DNA of 64,000 nucleotides from Sugiyamaella lignohabitans (Eukaryota; Ascomycota; Dipodascomycetes; Dipodascales; Trichomonascaceae), in NCBI RefSeq assembly GCF_001640025.1, contig NC_031671.1, positions 2,418,001 to 2,482,000 of the forward strand, read 5' to 3'. A program made the translations under genes and the position numbers. The notes beneath the pieces were generated by a model that was not told the DNA's origin, did no database searches, and worked only from the letters and a program-made list of their open reading frames with translations. Shown here piece by piece: positions 54,471 to 64,000 of the stretch. Within the stretch, counting starts at the first letter, position 1; each line of letters starts with the position of its first letter.

Positions 54471-56367
54471 AAATTGACATTCTACCTGATGCGGCACTGC
54501 GCAAAGCTCGTGTTTACCCTTTGAGCCCTCCTCAAGAAGCTCTTGACAGAATATCTAGATTCCTATCTTTCCAAAGGCTATATTCGACCTTCAACCTCTT
54601 CCATCGCGTCTCCTGTCTTCTTTGTACCTAACAAGAATGGTTCGTTTCGTTTACTTGTTGAATACTCCTACCGATATTCATTCCCGGTTACCTGATCTCA
54701 ACTCTTCCTCTTCAACCCAACCTCTTCGGTTACCTATTCTCCTTAGTAACTCTGATGATTCCTTATCTCCTAATAAGTCGATCATCGCTTCCATCTCTTC
54801 TCACGCCCCTTCTCGGTCTCCTTCTCCCACTGAGTTCTCTGCGTTTTCACACCCCTTGACTTCTTACCCCGAGTTGTCAACCGCTCTTCTCGCTGCCTAT
54901 AACAGCGCACCCAATCTTCCCCTCACAACTAACCATCACTGGACTACTCATGATCAATTCATTTATTATCGAGAACGTCTTTTTGTTCCGCCTCATGCTA
55001 CGACTCTCATCAATGATATTATTCGTCTTTTTCATGACCTTCCGTCCAGCGGACACCTTGGTTACCGCAAAACCTTTGACCTTCTTTCTCGTTACTTTTA
55101 TTGGCCCCAGATGACTTCGTCGGTCCATCCCTACGTGAAAAACTGCCATCTCTGTCAGGTTAGCAAACCAAAAAACCGTCCACCTCTTGGTCAGTTAATC
55201 TCTTTACCGATCCCTGAACGCCCTTGGCAATCCCTGTCCATGGATCATATCACCAATCTTCCCACTGGTCCTAACCAACCCTATGATGCTATCCTTGTTA
55301 TCGTCTGTCGTCTCACCAAGATGCTTCATCTGATTCGTTGTTCTACCACAGATACTGCATCCTACCTCATCGCCCATCTGCAACTGAATATTTTTCGGCT
55401 TCATGGTTATCCGGACTTCATCACTTCAGATAATGGTTCTACCTTTAAATCTGACAAGTTCAAAACTTTTTGTCATAACTCCGGCATCAAGTTACACTTC
55501 ACTTCTCCTCTTCACCCCGCTGGCAATGGTCAAGTTGAACGCTTCAATCAGTTTGTTTCTAACTACATCAAGTCGTTCACCTCTGCTACTCCACATTCCT
55601 GGTCCACCAACCTTTCAGATGCTGAATTCGCCTTCAATAATTCAGTTTCTTCTGCCACTGGTTTTACTCCTTTCTACGCCAACTATGGTTTTCATCCTCG
55701 CGTTCCTTTCGCCCCTCCTTCAACTCTCCCCCTTACTCCTCGCCATCCTATTGAGTCCTCTCAACACCTTTCCCGTACCCACCTTACTCTCTCTCGGCAC
55801 CTTGCTAAAGCTCAGCAGAACTACGCGAAACACTACAACCGCCATCATCTCCAGTATACTTTCAATGTTGGTGATCTTGTTCTCGTCAGTTCTTCCCGCT
55901 TTCAACTCCAAGGTCAACGGAAAACTCTACCTCGTTTTCTCGGTCCCTTTGCTGTCTCCGAAGTTGTTAACCCTACTTCTTATCGTCTTCAGCTTCCTCC
56001 TACTCTTAAAACCCACGATGTTTTTCACATTTCTCACTTGTCCCCTTATCATTCACTTCACGATCCTTCCATCAACATCCTTCATCTCACTGTTGGTGAC
56101 TTCTCGTTTCCTATCGACAAGATCGTGGATCATCACATCCAACCCGACCAACTTTACTTCCTCGTTCGTTTCAAATACGCCACCACTCGGGCTCACAAAC
56201 ATGAACATTGGATTCCCCTTTCCAGCTTTGGTCGAGACCACTACCCTCTCCTTCGCGCTTATGCTTCCAAGTGTCGTTCTCCAGAGTCTACCACTCTTCT
56301 CTCGCGACTCGCTACGCTCGTCGCTTCGGAGGGAGGAGATACTGTCACGATTCCGGCTTCCCAATAG
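54467..56367 (+). pseudogene. pol remnant: truncated reverse transcriptase start plus integrase
   Basis: MKIDILPDAALRKARVYPLS begins the usual lead-in to reverse transcriptase. A frameshift near 54548 leads to YLSKGYIRPSTSSIASPVFF and NKNGSFRLLVEY, where reverse transcriptase motif 1 ends abruptly. From about 54660 the frame reads NTPTDIHSRLPDL, the usual linker after RNase H, so the catalytic YxDD part and RNase H are gone. The integrase from there is intact: an HHCC finger (SGHLGYRKT ... CHLCQ), then a DDE triad with Asp at 55243, Asp at 55429 and Glu at 55537 (spacing D-x35-E). The end has a chromodomain-like stretch (KIVDHHIQPDQLYFLVRFKY). The stop lies inside the 3' LTR. Confidence 0.88.
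56328..56340 (+). other. Polypurine tract
   Basis: GGAGGGAGGAGAT lies 2 bp before the 3' LTR, the expected plus-strand primer site. Confidence 0.8.
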
Positions 56368-56992
56368 CTTATCCGTTATCTTCCGACCTCTACCGACTAC
56401 CTCCGCATGTCAGCCGTCTTCCTGCCTCTCTTCAACATCACTCCAAATGCATACTTCTGCATCTCATGTCGTCTTCGCCGACTTATCTCTCTATAACTTC
56501 TCCTTGATAAGTTTCATGTTGACGCTAATGCCGTCTGCTCCACTTCCTATGTCTCCAGTTTGTCTTGGCTCGTTTCACACTCGCCTCTCCTTGGTCATTT
56601 GATCTATGTTTTGTTTCATCTAATAATTTCGCCTCATTCTCTTTTCTTTATTTTCTTCTCAAAGATTCTTTTCTACTTTTTCATCTTGTTCTCAATTATT
56701 ATATAAAGGGTACTATTTTGCTCTTTCAATTAGTTTTATTCTTTAGATATTAAAACATCTGTTACTAATATTAATCCTTATTCAAAACCTCCTTCAAGTG
56801 CGACTACTCCCAGAACTTAACCGACTTTCATACAACTTTATCTCACAGTAAGTGTATATGAATCTTAAAGGTTAACCTGGTTATTCTGATAATTCTTATC
56901 TTTAGATAATGGTTTCGCATGCCACATGGATAAAGTATTCCGAATATCTCGGACATGAAACAGCCGTGCATCTTCGGAAGCCTCACCTGACA
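56343..56992 (+). repeat. 3' LTR
   Basis: 650 bp with no difference seen from the 5' LTR on reading through. Followed by the second TCTGC. Confidence 0.93.
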
Positions 56993-57557
56993 TCTGCCCC
57001 AGACCCCGTTGCTCCTCTCGCTGCGCTCGAGTCGGATGCGTCGAGCACCGGGCCGGCAAAACTCCTGCGAAGCAGGAGCAACCAGGGTCTGGGGCGGAGC
57101 CCCAGCCGCCGGAGGCAGACCCCCCTCCCCCTCGTCGAACGATTAGGTTAAGCTTTGTAACCTGATTCGAGAGTCTATCGACAGCTGCCATGCGGCCGGA
57201 TGCGACAGGTGGTGAGGCCGATCGCGAAGCAGGTCCGTCGCTCATCTTTACCGTTCTGCGACTAATCAGAAGCCTGCACGGATCGCCGGTTGGGTGAGCG
57301 ACAGTGCATGGGTTAGATCTGGCGCTGGTGCTAAAATAAAAGTGCCTCTGCTGTACTCCTGCTGGCATCCGCCTCCTGCTGCTGGTGGTCAAGATCGAGA
57401 GACCGACGTGCGAGCGTGGCCTGATCATTTTCTGGACCCGCTGCCGCTGCTGCTTTCGGGTTACTCGGTTTATACCGACCTGCAAACGACTGGCCCCGCT
57501 CCTCCCCTACCCGGCGAATACGAGGTCGCGCTAGACTGATCTGGGGGGCTGGGGGTA

Positions 57558-57695
57558 TGCCTCCGGCGGCTGGGGCTCCGCCCCAGACCCTGGTGGCTCC
57601 TGCTTCGCAGGAGAATGGTGGAGGCGGGGAGATCGACTCGAGCGAAGCGAGAGGAGCAACCAGGGTCTGGGGCGGAGCCCCAGCCGCCGGAGGCA
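57558..57695 (+). repeat. GC element E26, full copy
   Basis: Complete arms, CTCCTGC hairpin left and CTCGAG right. Preceded by a G-run. Confidence 0.95.
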
Positions 57696-58146
57696 GGCCA
57701 CGCACGGGCTCGATTGGGTTTTTGAAAATATTTTCATTGCAAAGCTAGTTTAGAGCCTGCGGCATATAAAAATGCGACACCGGAGAGGACAACAGCAGCA
57801 GAGACCGGATTGGGCTGCTGAAGGTTGAGTGTGTTTTGGTGCAGGAACGAACGGGCCAGACGGAGGCGGACAGGTTTCAAGGTTGAATTGACCCGGTTGG
57901 AAGAGTACAGGCAGCGCCAGAAAGCTTAAAAAATTAAAGTTAGAGTTTGGCGTGCTCGACGGAATAGTAGTACCAATAACATCCTAGTGGCTGAAGCACC
58001 CATCGCGCGATAAACTCAATTCCCGGTATCTTTCTCGTTCTGGCCAACTTTAATCACCCACCTCCCCTGCCACCTCCCCCATCCGGCACGAAGCATCACC
58101 ATTCGGGCCCAAGCGGGCTGCCGGGGTCTACTGGGGGTGGTGGGCC

Positions 58147-58204
58147 TGCCTCCGGCGGCTGGGGCTCCGCCCCAGACCCGGGTTGTGCTCCGCTTCGCGG
58201 AGCG
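58147..58204 (+). repeat. GC element E27, half copy with variant hairpin
   Basis: Left arm with GCTCCGCTTCGCGGAGC. Confidence 0.9.
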
Positions 58205-58442
58205 GTGGGGGGAGAGGGGCTGCTGGGGGGGTGTGCCCAGTAAGATCGAGGCCCCCGCACCCCTCCCGGGCCTAGGTGGATCCGTGCGAGGGGCGAGCGC
58301 CAGGCACAAGGTTTGGGCCCTGTGCAGAGCTGAATGAGGGAATTCAATATAAGCGGTGCAGGCGAAAGGGGCCTGAGAGGGGGGCTCGCGAGATATAAAA
58401 GAATGAGGGCAACGAGCCTAACCGGCCGGCCTGGGAGGGGGT

Positions 58443-58575
58443 GGCTGGGGCTCTGCCCCAGACCCCGTGGCTCCTCTCGCTTCGCTCGAGTCGGTTTCGT
58501 CGACGGTCCCGGCAGTGAACTCCTGCGAAGCAGGAGCTACCAGGGTCTGGGGCGGAGCCCCAGCCGCCGGAGGCA
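58443..58575 (-). repeat. GC element E28, left end truncated
   Basis: The left arm begins at GGCTGGGGC, lacking the TGCCTCCGGC terminus. The right arm is complete with the CTCCTGC hairpin. Confidence 0.92.
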
Positions 58576-58784
58576 GGTCGACCACTCAGCTGGTGGGAAT
58601 CCGGATCAGCTAGGATCAAAGAGAGAGAGAGAGGCCAGGTCTCGCTAGAATGGAATGCCCTAGTGGAGACTAGCGGGAGGATAGTGGTGGTGTTTGGGGG
58701 CTAGCGTGGCAGAGGCTAGCGAGCATCTGCAGCAGTAGTGGACAAGAGCAGGGGGAGGGGGAGTAACTGCATCTGGCAGGGGGA

Positions 58785-58845
58785 GGGGAAGGGGCAGGGC
58801 CAGGGCAGGGCCAGGGCAGGGCCAGGGCAGGGCCAGGGCCAGGGG
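58785..58845 (+). repeat. GGGCCAGGGCA minisatellite
   Basis: About five tandem copies of an 11-12 bp unit AGGGCCAGGGC. It has regular G-triplets and could form G-quadruplexes on the plus strand. Confidence 0.85.
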
Positions 58846-59750
58846 CTTGGGAGTGAGAGGGAGAGAGAGGAAGAGAGAGGGGAGGGGGTGGAAGGAGTGG
58901 TGCTCAATGGAGAGGTGAGGGAACTGGCTGGACAAGGGGAGGTGGGAGAGGGATGGTCAGTCGGGGGCTTGGCAAAAGGCCCCCATACCGCACCAGCCAG
59001 ATCTTATGGCCAAGGCCACGCTATGATCCTGGTTGATAGGCATAAAGCGACGACGACCACGACGACGACCAAGACGACAACGATGTCCGATGCGGGGCGG
59101 AGACTGCGGTTTTCAAGTGGGATCGGAACCGAATTAGATCTTGGCTGATCTGGCTGATCTGGTTGATCTGGCTCACCTGGCCTGGCTCATTGTTTTTTTT
59201 AATTTTGTTAGGTCAGTTCAGATCAGTTCAGATCAGTTCGTGGCTTTTGTTTGAACTCGCCCACTTTTCTGGTTTTTTTTTTCTCTGTTCTGTCCTGGTC
59301 TGTTCTGTTGTTCTGTTGGCCCGTTCAACTCAAGCACGGGTCATTCACAGCCAGTGGGCTACGGTACTTTTTGGCTGTTGTCTCTCTCATTCTCCAGTGA
59401 GGTATTCACCGTCACCGCTCCTGCCCTGTGGTCTCAGTCGCGCTGCCCTTCTGACTTCTGACAGCAGCTGGCGAGGAGGGGCATTGACAGGCAGGACCCC
59501 ACTACCCACCAGCAACAGGCAGCTGCCCCACCTAGGAACGCTAGTTTATTCAACTTTGATAGTTCTTCGAGTTTCGTTTCTTTTTTTTCTTTTTCCTCTT
59601 TCTCCCTGTTTCTCACTCTTTCTTTTTTTTTCTCTTTCTAGCTCTGACTCTCTTTCTATCTCAATTTCGCTCGTTCTATTCCCTTTCTTTTTCTCCTTCT
59701 TTTTTTTTTGTTTTTACTTTAGACCAGCCCTGAAGGGACCGTAAAAAACC

Positions 59751-59806
59751 CCTCCTGCGAAGCAGGAGCTACGGGGTCTGGGGCGGAGCCCCAGCCGCCG
59801 GAGGCA
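59751..59806 (-). repeat. GC element E29, half copy
   Basis: CTCCTGCGAAGCAGGAG and right arm. It is followed within 30 bp by a decayed half copy (59826-59866: CTGCTCCGCAGGAGC, GGGGTCTGGGACAGAGCGCCAGCC). Confidence 0.88.
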
Positions 59807-59867
59807 CGAACAGGACACCCCCAACCACCCCTGCTCCGCAGGAGCGACGGGGTCTGGGACAGAGCGC

Positions 59868-59892
59868 CAGCCAGCGAGCGAGCGAGCGAGCG
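59868..59892 (+). repeat. GCGA tetranucleotide repeat
   Basis: Six GCGA-type units (CAGCGAGCGAGCGAGCGAGC) directly after the decayed element copy, possibly grown from element sequence. Confidence 0.75.
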
Positions 59893-60340
59893 ACCGTAAC
59901 CGTTCGATACATGCACGTACGTATAACCCATGTTCGACACGAAGATCGGTAGATGCAGATTTATTTATTTTAACGTCTAGCACGGTCGTCGGCGGTCTTA
60001 TCGCGTTTCTTTTTCTCCTATTCCAGAAATTGGTGGAGATGAAAGGCTTGGCGGAAAAACAGCAAAAGCAACGCCATATTAAGTGAAAAATAAAGACCAC
60101 CACCAACTACCACAAAAAATAAAACAAAAAATAAAAAAACGTATAGAACACTTTCACCCACCCACAAAAAGCAACCACCGCCAATTTACACACTAACAAC
60201 ATCCGACCACCACCGTCCAACTCAAACAGCGGCCCAAGCCAAGCCCAAGAAAAATAATATTTACTCCCCCTCGATCGAGCGCTCGCTACTTTTTCAACCC
60301 TTTTTTTCCTGGGGGCACGTGCCCCTGGGGAGACGGGGAC

Positions 60341-60479
60341 TGCCTCCGGCGGCTGGGGCTCCGCCCCAGACCCTGATTGTGGTCCGCTTCGCGGACCGGC
60401 TGGGACCGTAGACGGAGACGACTCGAGCGCAGCGAGAGGAGCTACGGGGTCTGGGCCAGAGCCCCAGCCGCCGGAGGCA
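60341..60479 (+). repeat. GC element E30, full copy with GGTCCGC hairpin
   Basis: The left hairpin is GGTCCGCTTCGCGGACC, a fully paired variant of the common stem. The right arm carries CTCGAG and one mismatch (GGGCCAGAGCCCC). Confidence 0.95.
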
Positions 60480-60606
60480 GGCAGGAGGAATACGGAGCGG
60501 CAGGCACGGAACCCCGGCCGACGGCGGTTTAGACTTCCTGCATGGCTGCCAAGGGGAAAGGCCTGCCAGGGCACACACGTCCCTGGCATGCTCGGGGCCT
60601 GGGTGG

Positions 60607-60745
60607 TGCCTCCGGCGGCTGGGGCGCTGCCCCAGACCCCGTAGCTCCTCTCGCTGCGCTCGAGTCGTCTCCGTCTACGGTCCCAGCCGGTCCGCGAAGC
60701 GGACCACAACCAGGGTCTGGGGCGGAGCCCCAGCCGCCGGAGGCA
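60607..60745 (-). repeat. GC element E31, full copy with GGTCCGC hairpin
   Basis: Opposite orientation to E30, only 130 bp away, and sharing its rare GGTCCGC/GCGGACC stem and centre. The two form a large inverted pair. Confidence 0.95.
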
Positions 60746-61565
60746 CACCCCGGACACCCCAGGTGTCCCCCAGGTGTTCCCCCCTGGGCTCGCTACCCCT
60801 CTTGGGAAAAAGAAATGCGTGGCGTTGCTTTTTGTGTTCTTTGCACATCAAACATGCGTGGTGCATCAACTGATACAACCTATAAATTGGGCAGGCTTTT
60901 GTAGACTGCTATTATTACCGACAGATTAACAATTCCGGATACGTGACACGCATATCATGGCGAGGATCGCCGGGATAGCCAGGATCGCCGCGATCCGCTA
61001 GTTAGTCCCGCCTATTGTTCTGTGTTGGGTAGGTGGTTCCAGACAGCGTTTAGTTTAGTCTAATCTGCTGCCAGGCCAGGCTTGAGGGGTGGTGCCTGCC
61101 GCCTGGCCTGTGGTGATGCTTTAGGCGTGGAGGTCGTGCGTTAGAGTGAGGTGGGTTGGAGTGAGCGGCCCGGGAGGTGCCTTTTACGGTTGGTCGGTTG
61201 GTGGGTGGTGGTAGGTGTGTCGCTGGCGCTACTGCTGCTTGTATCGCTGCATTCAGTAGTGAGTGGCCTGCTTCTGGTGCTTGTGCTGCTGCCTGCTTGT
61301 GCCGCTGCTTTTTCTTCCGGTGCAGCTGGTGCTGATGCTGCTGGTGCCAGTTAGCGGCGGCGGTGGTGTGTGTGGCAGCTGCTGCCCGACTCTATTTCTG
61401 GCAGGGAAGGGCATGGCCGGATGTGGGCACAACCTGTCCTGCCCTGTCCGTCCTGTCCTGTCCTGGCATGTCGGTCATACCCTGCCCAGTTGATCTTCCT
61501 TTTCTAACGAACGACCTGCGTCGCTGCTCGCTACCCTTAATTGTACCTGTTATTCGCTTTTACTT

Positions 61566-61581
61566 CCCCCCCCCCCCCCCC
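61566..61581 (+). repeat. Poly-C tract (16 C)
   Basis: An uninterrupted run of C within a C-rich stretch to about 61650. Length may be unreliable in sequencing. Confidence 0.9.
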
Positions 61582-63695
61582 TGCCCTGTCCTGTCGGTCA
61601 TTTCCCCCTGCCCACACTGCCAGGTCCCCCCCCCTCCCCCTCCCTTTCCTTCCCTCGACGGTGTCTGTGCCTGCTGCCTGTATAAACCAAACCTTCATTT
61701 CCATTTAACTGTCAACATCCGCTTTTTTATTTTCGGTATTATTTTTTTCTTGATCAACTCTGTTAGGATTGATTTTTTTTTAATTTTTTTTGATACCATC
61801 CGACCGTTGACGAGCTTTTTGTCTCGTTACTACTTTTAAAAAACTTAATCTCGCACTGTCTGTTAGCGACTCGGTCTGTTTTGTGTGAGTGTGTGTGTGT
61901 TTATTAACTGTAGTGGTAAAAAGTCAATTTTCAGTTTTGTTAACCCGTCGCCACTACTCCTGTCGGTTACGCTACATTGATCTTGCAACGGAAACCGTTT
62001 GTTGTTTATAAATCTGGTTCCTTCCGTTTGTGTGGTTTATTTTTATTGTTTTTTTTTTATTTTACTTTCATTGTCGTAGTTGTTAAACGGTAGGTATTAT
62101 ATTGTGGGTGAGGTTCTGTGAGGTGAATGAGGTATTGTAAAGTAGACGAAGTATTGGTGGGGTATCAGATTGATATTAGTCCAGTGGACCTGTTATATTA
62201 GAACTGATAGAAGACTGGTACTGTTGACCTCGTCTCGGATTTGGTTCTGTGTTAGTGGTTTGGTTTGGTCTGGTTTGGTTGGTTTTGGTGACTTGAATGT
62301 TGATGACTGTGTCTAATAGTGTATAGTGTACGTGATCGCACTGTTACATACAGTTGTTTCACTGGAGCTGGTTCTGGATGTGGTTTTGATTGTGGTTGGT
62401 GGTGTATGGTGTATTGTAATTTTAGTTGTAGTTGTGTTGTTTATTCTTTCTGGCCGAACTAACAGTTTCTCAGTCATTGATTACTCTACCTAGCATTTTT
62501 CCACATCGTCTGTGTTGTCTACGTCTATTTAAGTCTACGTCTCTACGTTATTACTGCATTACACTATCGACTCTATCGATCTTACGACGAGTTTAAAAAC
62601 GACTTTTTGACGAGTTTACTTTGACTTTATTACAACGAATCTGGACTTCTACTACTACACTGATCGATACGTGCAGTATTACCCTAGTCAAAACTGTCGT
62701 TTCTACTCAGTCACAAATCGACATTGACACTGCAACCAACTATCGATTTTGACTACTGACTCTGTCACCAGTTTTCAATCAGTCTCTGTGTCTATTTCAT
62801 TTCGACCATTTCAACCATTTCAGTTCAACACCTTCTCGGTCTAAACCTTTTTTTTTCTAGCCCCTCGCTCTCACGTCTTGCAGCACCTGCCCAGACTTGA
62901 CCTGACCCTCACCCCCCTGTTACATACTACACGCGTAACCGGCTTACCCACGGTCTGGTACGGCTGCACGGCTTTTATCCTGTTTCAACACCTCCCGCTA
63001 TTAAAAGCAAGGTACAGGTACAAAGGTTCAGAATAAAACGCAACTTTTAAACCTTACTTAAGTCCGACAGTTTTTAGTCAGGAACGGACTGGTTGAGGAA
63101 AAAAAAAATCACCACCGACATTTTTATTATTTCTAAAATAATCGTCCTTGGTCCGTGAAACCCAGAATAAAGGGCCACACAATTCAAGAAATTAAAAATT
63201 CAATTTTTTTTTTCTGTTGGGTGTTCTCTTTTGTTAATCGGTTTCGTGGCCAATATTTTTTATTAGGCGTTTAATTTTTGGGGTAATTTTTTTTTCTTGT
63301 CTGGTGTTTATTTTTTTATTAATATTGTTTGATTGCTTGCTGTCTTGAAACGGTTTATAATATTTGCCCTGATATTGGCTGGTTTTTTTTTTTTTTAGTT
63401 GGTTCGGTTCCAGTTTCAGATTATTGGGTTCGGTTCGTTTTTTTGTGTGTGTCAATCAAGTCTTTAAGAAAAAGAAGACATAAACTCATTGATTCGCATT
63501 GTGTGTTTTAAGTGGCTCTATTATTGAACTTAGAGACTTCACTACTGGTTTCACTTGGTTTCACCCGGTACTTGTTTATTTGTATCGTTCGTTTTGACTA
63601 GTTCGCCAGTTTGTTTGCCTAGTACGATCGCTAACCCGTTCGCGGTAACCATACACTAATCATTTAATAAGCATTCAATAATCGTCAACACACCA

Positions 63696-64000
63696 ATGAT
63701 GCAAACAGAAAACCTCATTTCAGTTCCTCCCGGAACTCCCCCTGCTAAAAAAGTCAAAACAAAGTATCCGAAAATATTCCAATGTACTGGTTATGGGGAC
63801 TGTCGAATGACGTTTACCCGGTCAGAACACCTGGCCAGGCATATTCGTAAACACACTGGTGAACGTCCTTTTAGCTGTCACTGTAGTCGGTCGTTTTCCC
63901 GACTGGATAATCTTCGTCAACACATTCAAACTGTTCATGCTAATGAACAGCATATAATGCATTCCACTCCTGGTGTTCACCAGCAACCACCTCCTCCATT
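63696..64000 (+). CDS. C2H2 zinc-finger transcription factor, N-terminal part
   Basis: The frame opens [20 protein letters not shown] and runs off the right edge after about 101 residues. Two adjacent fingers are visible: [20 protein letters not shown] with ligands Cys30, Cys36, His49, His53, and then [16 protein letters not shown] with Cys61, Cys63, His76, His81. The second finger has one residue between its cysteines (C-x-C), an arrangement I recall from a fungal '[16 protein letters not shown]' family, so it is probably natural. Finger 1 contact residues (R-S-E-H-x-x-R) are of the Msn2/Usv1/Rgm1 type that reads C/G-rich stress or carbon-response sites. A Lys-rich patch (18-26) may be a nuclear signal. 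A long T-rich upstream region precedes it. Confidence 0.85.
   Translation, partial: MMQTENLISVPPGTPPAKKVKTKYPKIFQCTGYGDCRMTFTRSEHLARHIRKHTGERPFSCHCSRSFSRLDNLRQHIQTVHANEQHIMHSTPGVHQQPPPP

Larger units (their letters stand above)
50831..56992 (+). mobile_element. Ty3/gypsy-type LTR retrotransposon, internally deleted
   Basis: 6162 bp with 650-bp LTRs (TG...CA) that look identical along their length, and a 5-bp target duplication. It contains gag with a CCHC knuckle, an aspartic protease, the first part of reverse transcriptase, and a complete integrase core with a chromodomain-like end. Most of reverse transcriptase and all of RNase H are missing near 54660. The protease - reverse transcriptase - integrase order and the chromodomain-like tail indicate a Ty3/gypsy chromovirus-like element. 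No tRNA-complementary primer site was recognised after the 5' LTR. Confidence 0.93.
50807..57116 (-). repeat. GC element E25, split by the retrotransposon
   Basis: The first 24 bp of the left arm are at 50807-50830 and the remainder at 56993-57116. Removing the retrotransposon and one copy of the TCTGC duplication restores a normal element of about 143 bp. Confidence 0.93.
57117..63695. other. Long gene-free region upstream of the C2H2 factor
   Basis: About 6.6 kb. 57117-60750 is GC-rich with E26-E31 and simple repeats; frames there are element-derived or low complexity. 60750-63695 lacks elements and becomes pyrimidine-rich then AT-rich, with poly-C at 61566-61581 and many T- and A-runs, consistent with a long promoter or leader for the regulator downstream. 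No tRNA or structural RNA gene was recognised. Confidence 0.5.

Noticed and set aside
58738..59148. 136-codon Gly/Gln/Arg/Glu-rich frame
   Set aside because: Translation of a GGGCCAGGGCA repeat and GA-rich simple sequence; no conserved start region or domain.
1432..60745. The palindromic repeats as a CRISPR array or as bacterial REP/BIME sequences
   Set aside because: Copies are dispersed, oriented both ways, without spacers or cas genes, in a eukaryotic genome with spliced genes.

Overview
The window is nuclear DNA of an ascomycete yeast. It has compact, mostly single-exon genes. The few introns end in a strict CTAAC branch point lying close to the 3' splice site. The gene content is typical of Saccharomycotina: COG7, RSA3, a NASP/Hif1 chaperone, IMP4, UPF1/NAM7, a BUD2-like RasGAP, an Mks1-like regulator, TOP2, a Wss1-type protease and a C2H2 factor. 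CTG encodes leucine at invariant positions (for example the Leu in the KGLGTS motif of TOP2), so this is not a CUG-Ser yeast. Gene style and the abundance of GC-rich palindromes suggest a basal lineage such as Dipodascales/Trichomonascaceae (Sugiyamaella-like); that assignment is inference.

Layout: 1-506 end of COG7 (+); 677-1233 RSA3 (-, one intron); 1826-3168 Hif1/NASP (+, one intron); 3.2-5.9 kb gene-poor; 5966-8413 Ser-rich protein (+, one intron); 8716-9672 IMP4 (-, first exon is just ATG); 10600-13943 UPF1 (+, one intron); 14-16.2 kb gene-poor; 16212-25766 a 3184-residue GPI-type cell-surface protein (+); 25.8-28.9 kb gene-poor; 28880-33157 BUD2-like RasGAP (+, probable 5'-leader intron); 33551-36400 Mks1-like protein (-); 36.4-39.2 kb GC-element-rich; 39174-39710 small helical membrane protein (-); 40838-45867 TOP2 (+, one intron); 46161-46682 mitochondrial inner-membrane protein (-); 47001-48143 ubiquitin-like/WLM protease (-); 48.1-50.8 kb elements only; 50831-56992 a Ty3/gypsy-type retrotransposon; 57.1-63.7 kb gene-free with many elements; 63696-end a C2H2 transcription factor (+).

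The most unusual content is a family of about 31 GC-rich palindromic elements, about one per 2 kb. Each full copy is about 140 bp. It has two arms (TGCCTCC... / ...GGAGGCA) that are inverted copies of each other. Each arm contains its own hairpin (CTGGGGC-TCC-GCCCCAG), with further hairpin modules inside (CTCCTGC-TTC-GCAGGAG, and a CTCGAG module). Copies lie between genes, often just after stop codons or between convergent genes, and inside four of the six introns that interrupt coding sequence. None interrupts an exon. The four intronic copies share one orientation and stop 33-39 nt before the 3' splice site. The retrotransposon sits inside one of these elements with a 5-bp target duplication. 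Its LTRs appear identical although most of its reverse transcriptase and RNase H is deleted, so it looks like a recently trans-mobilised defective copy.
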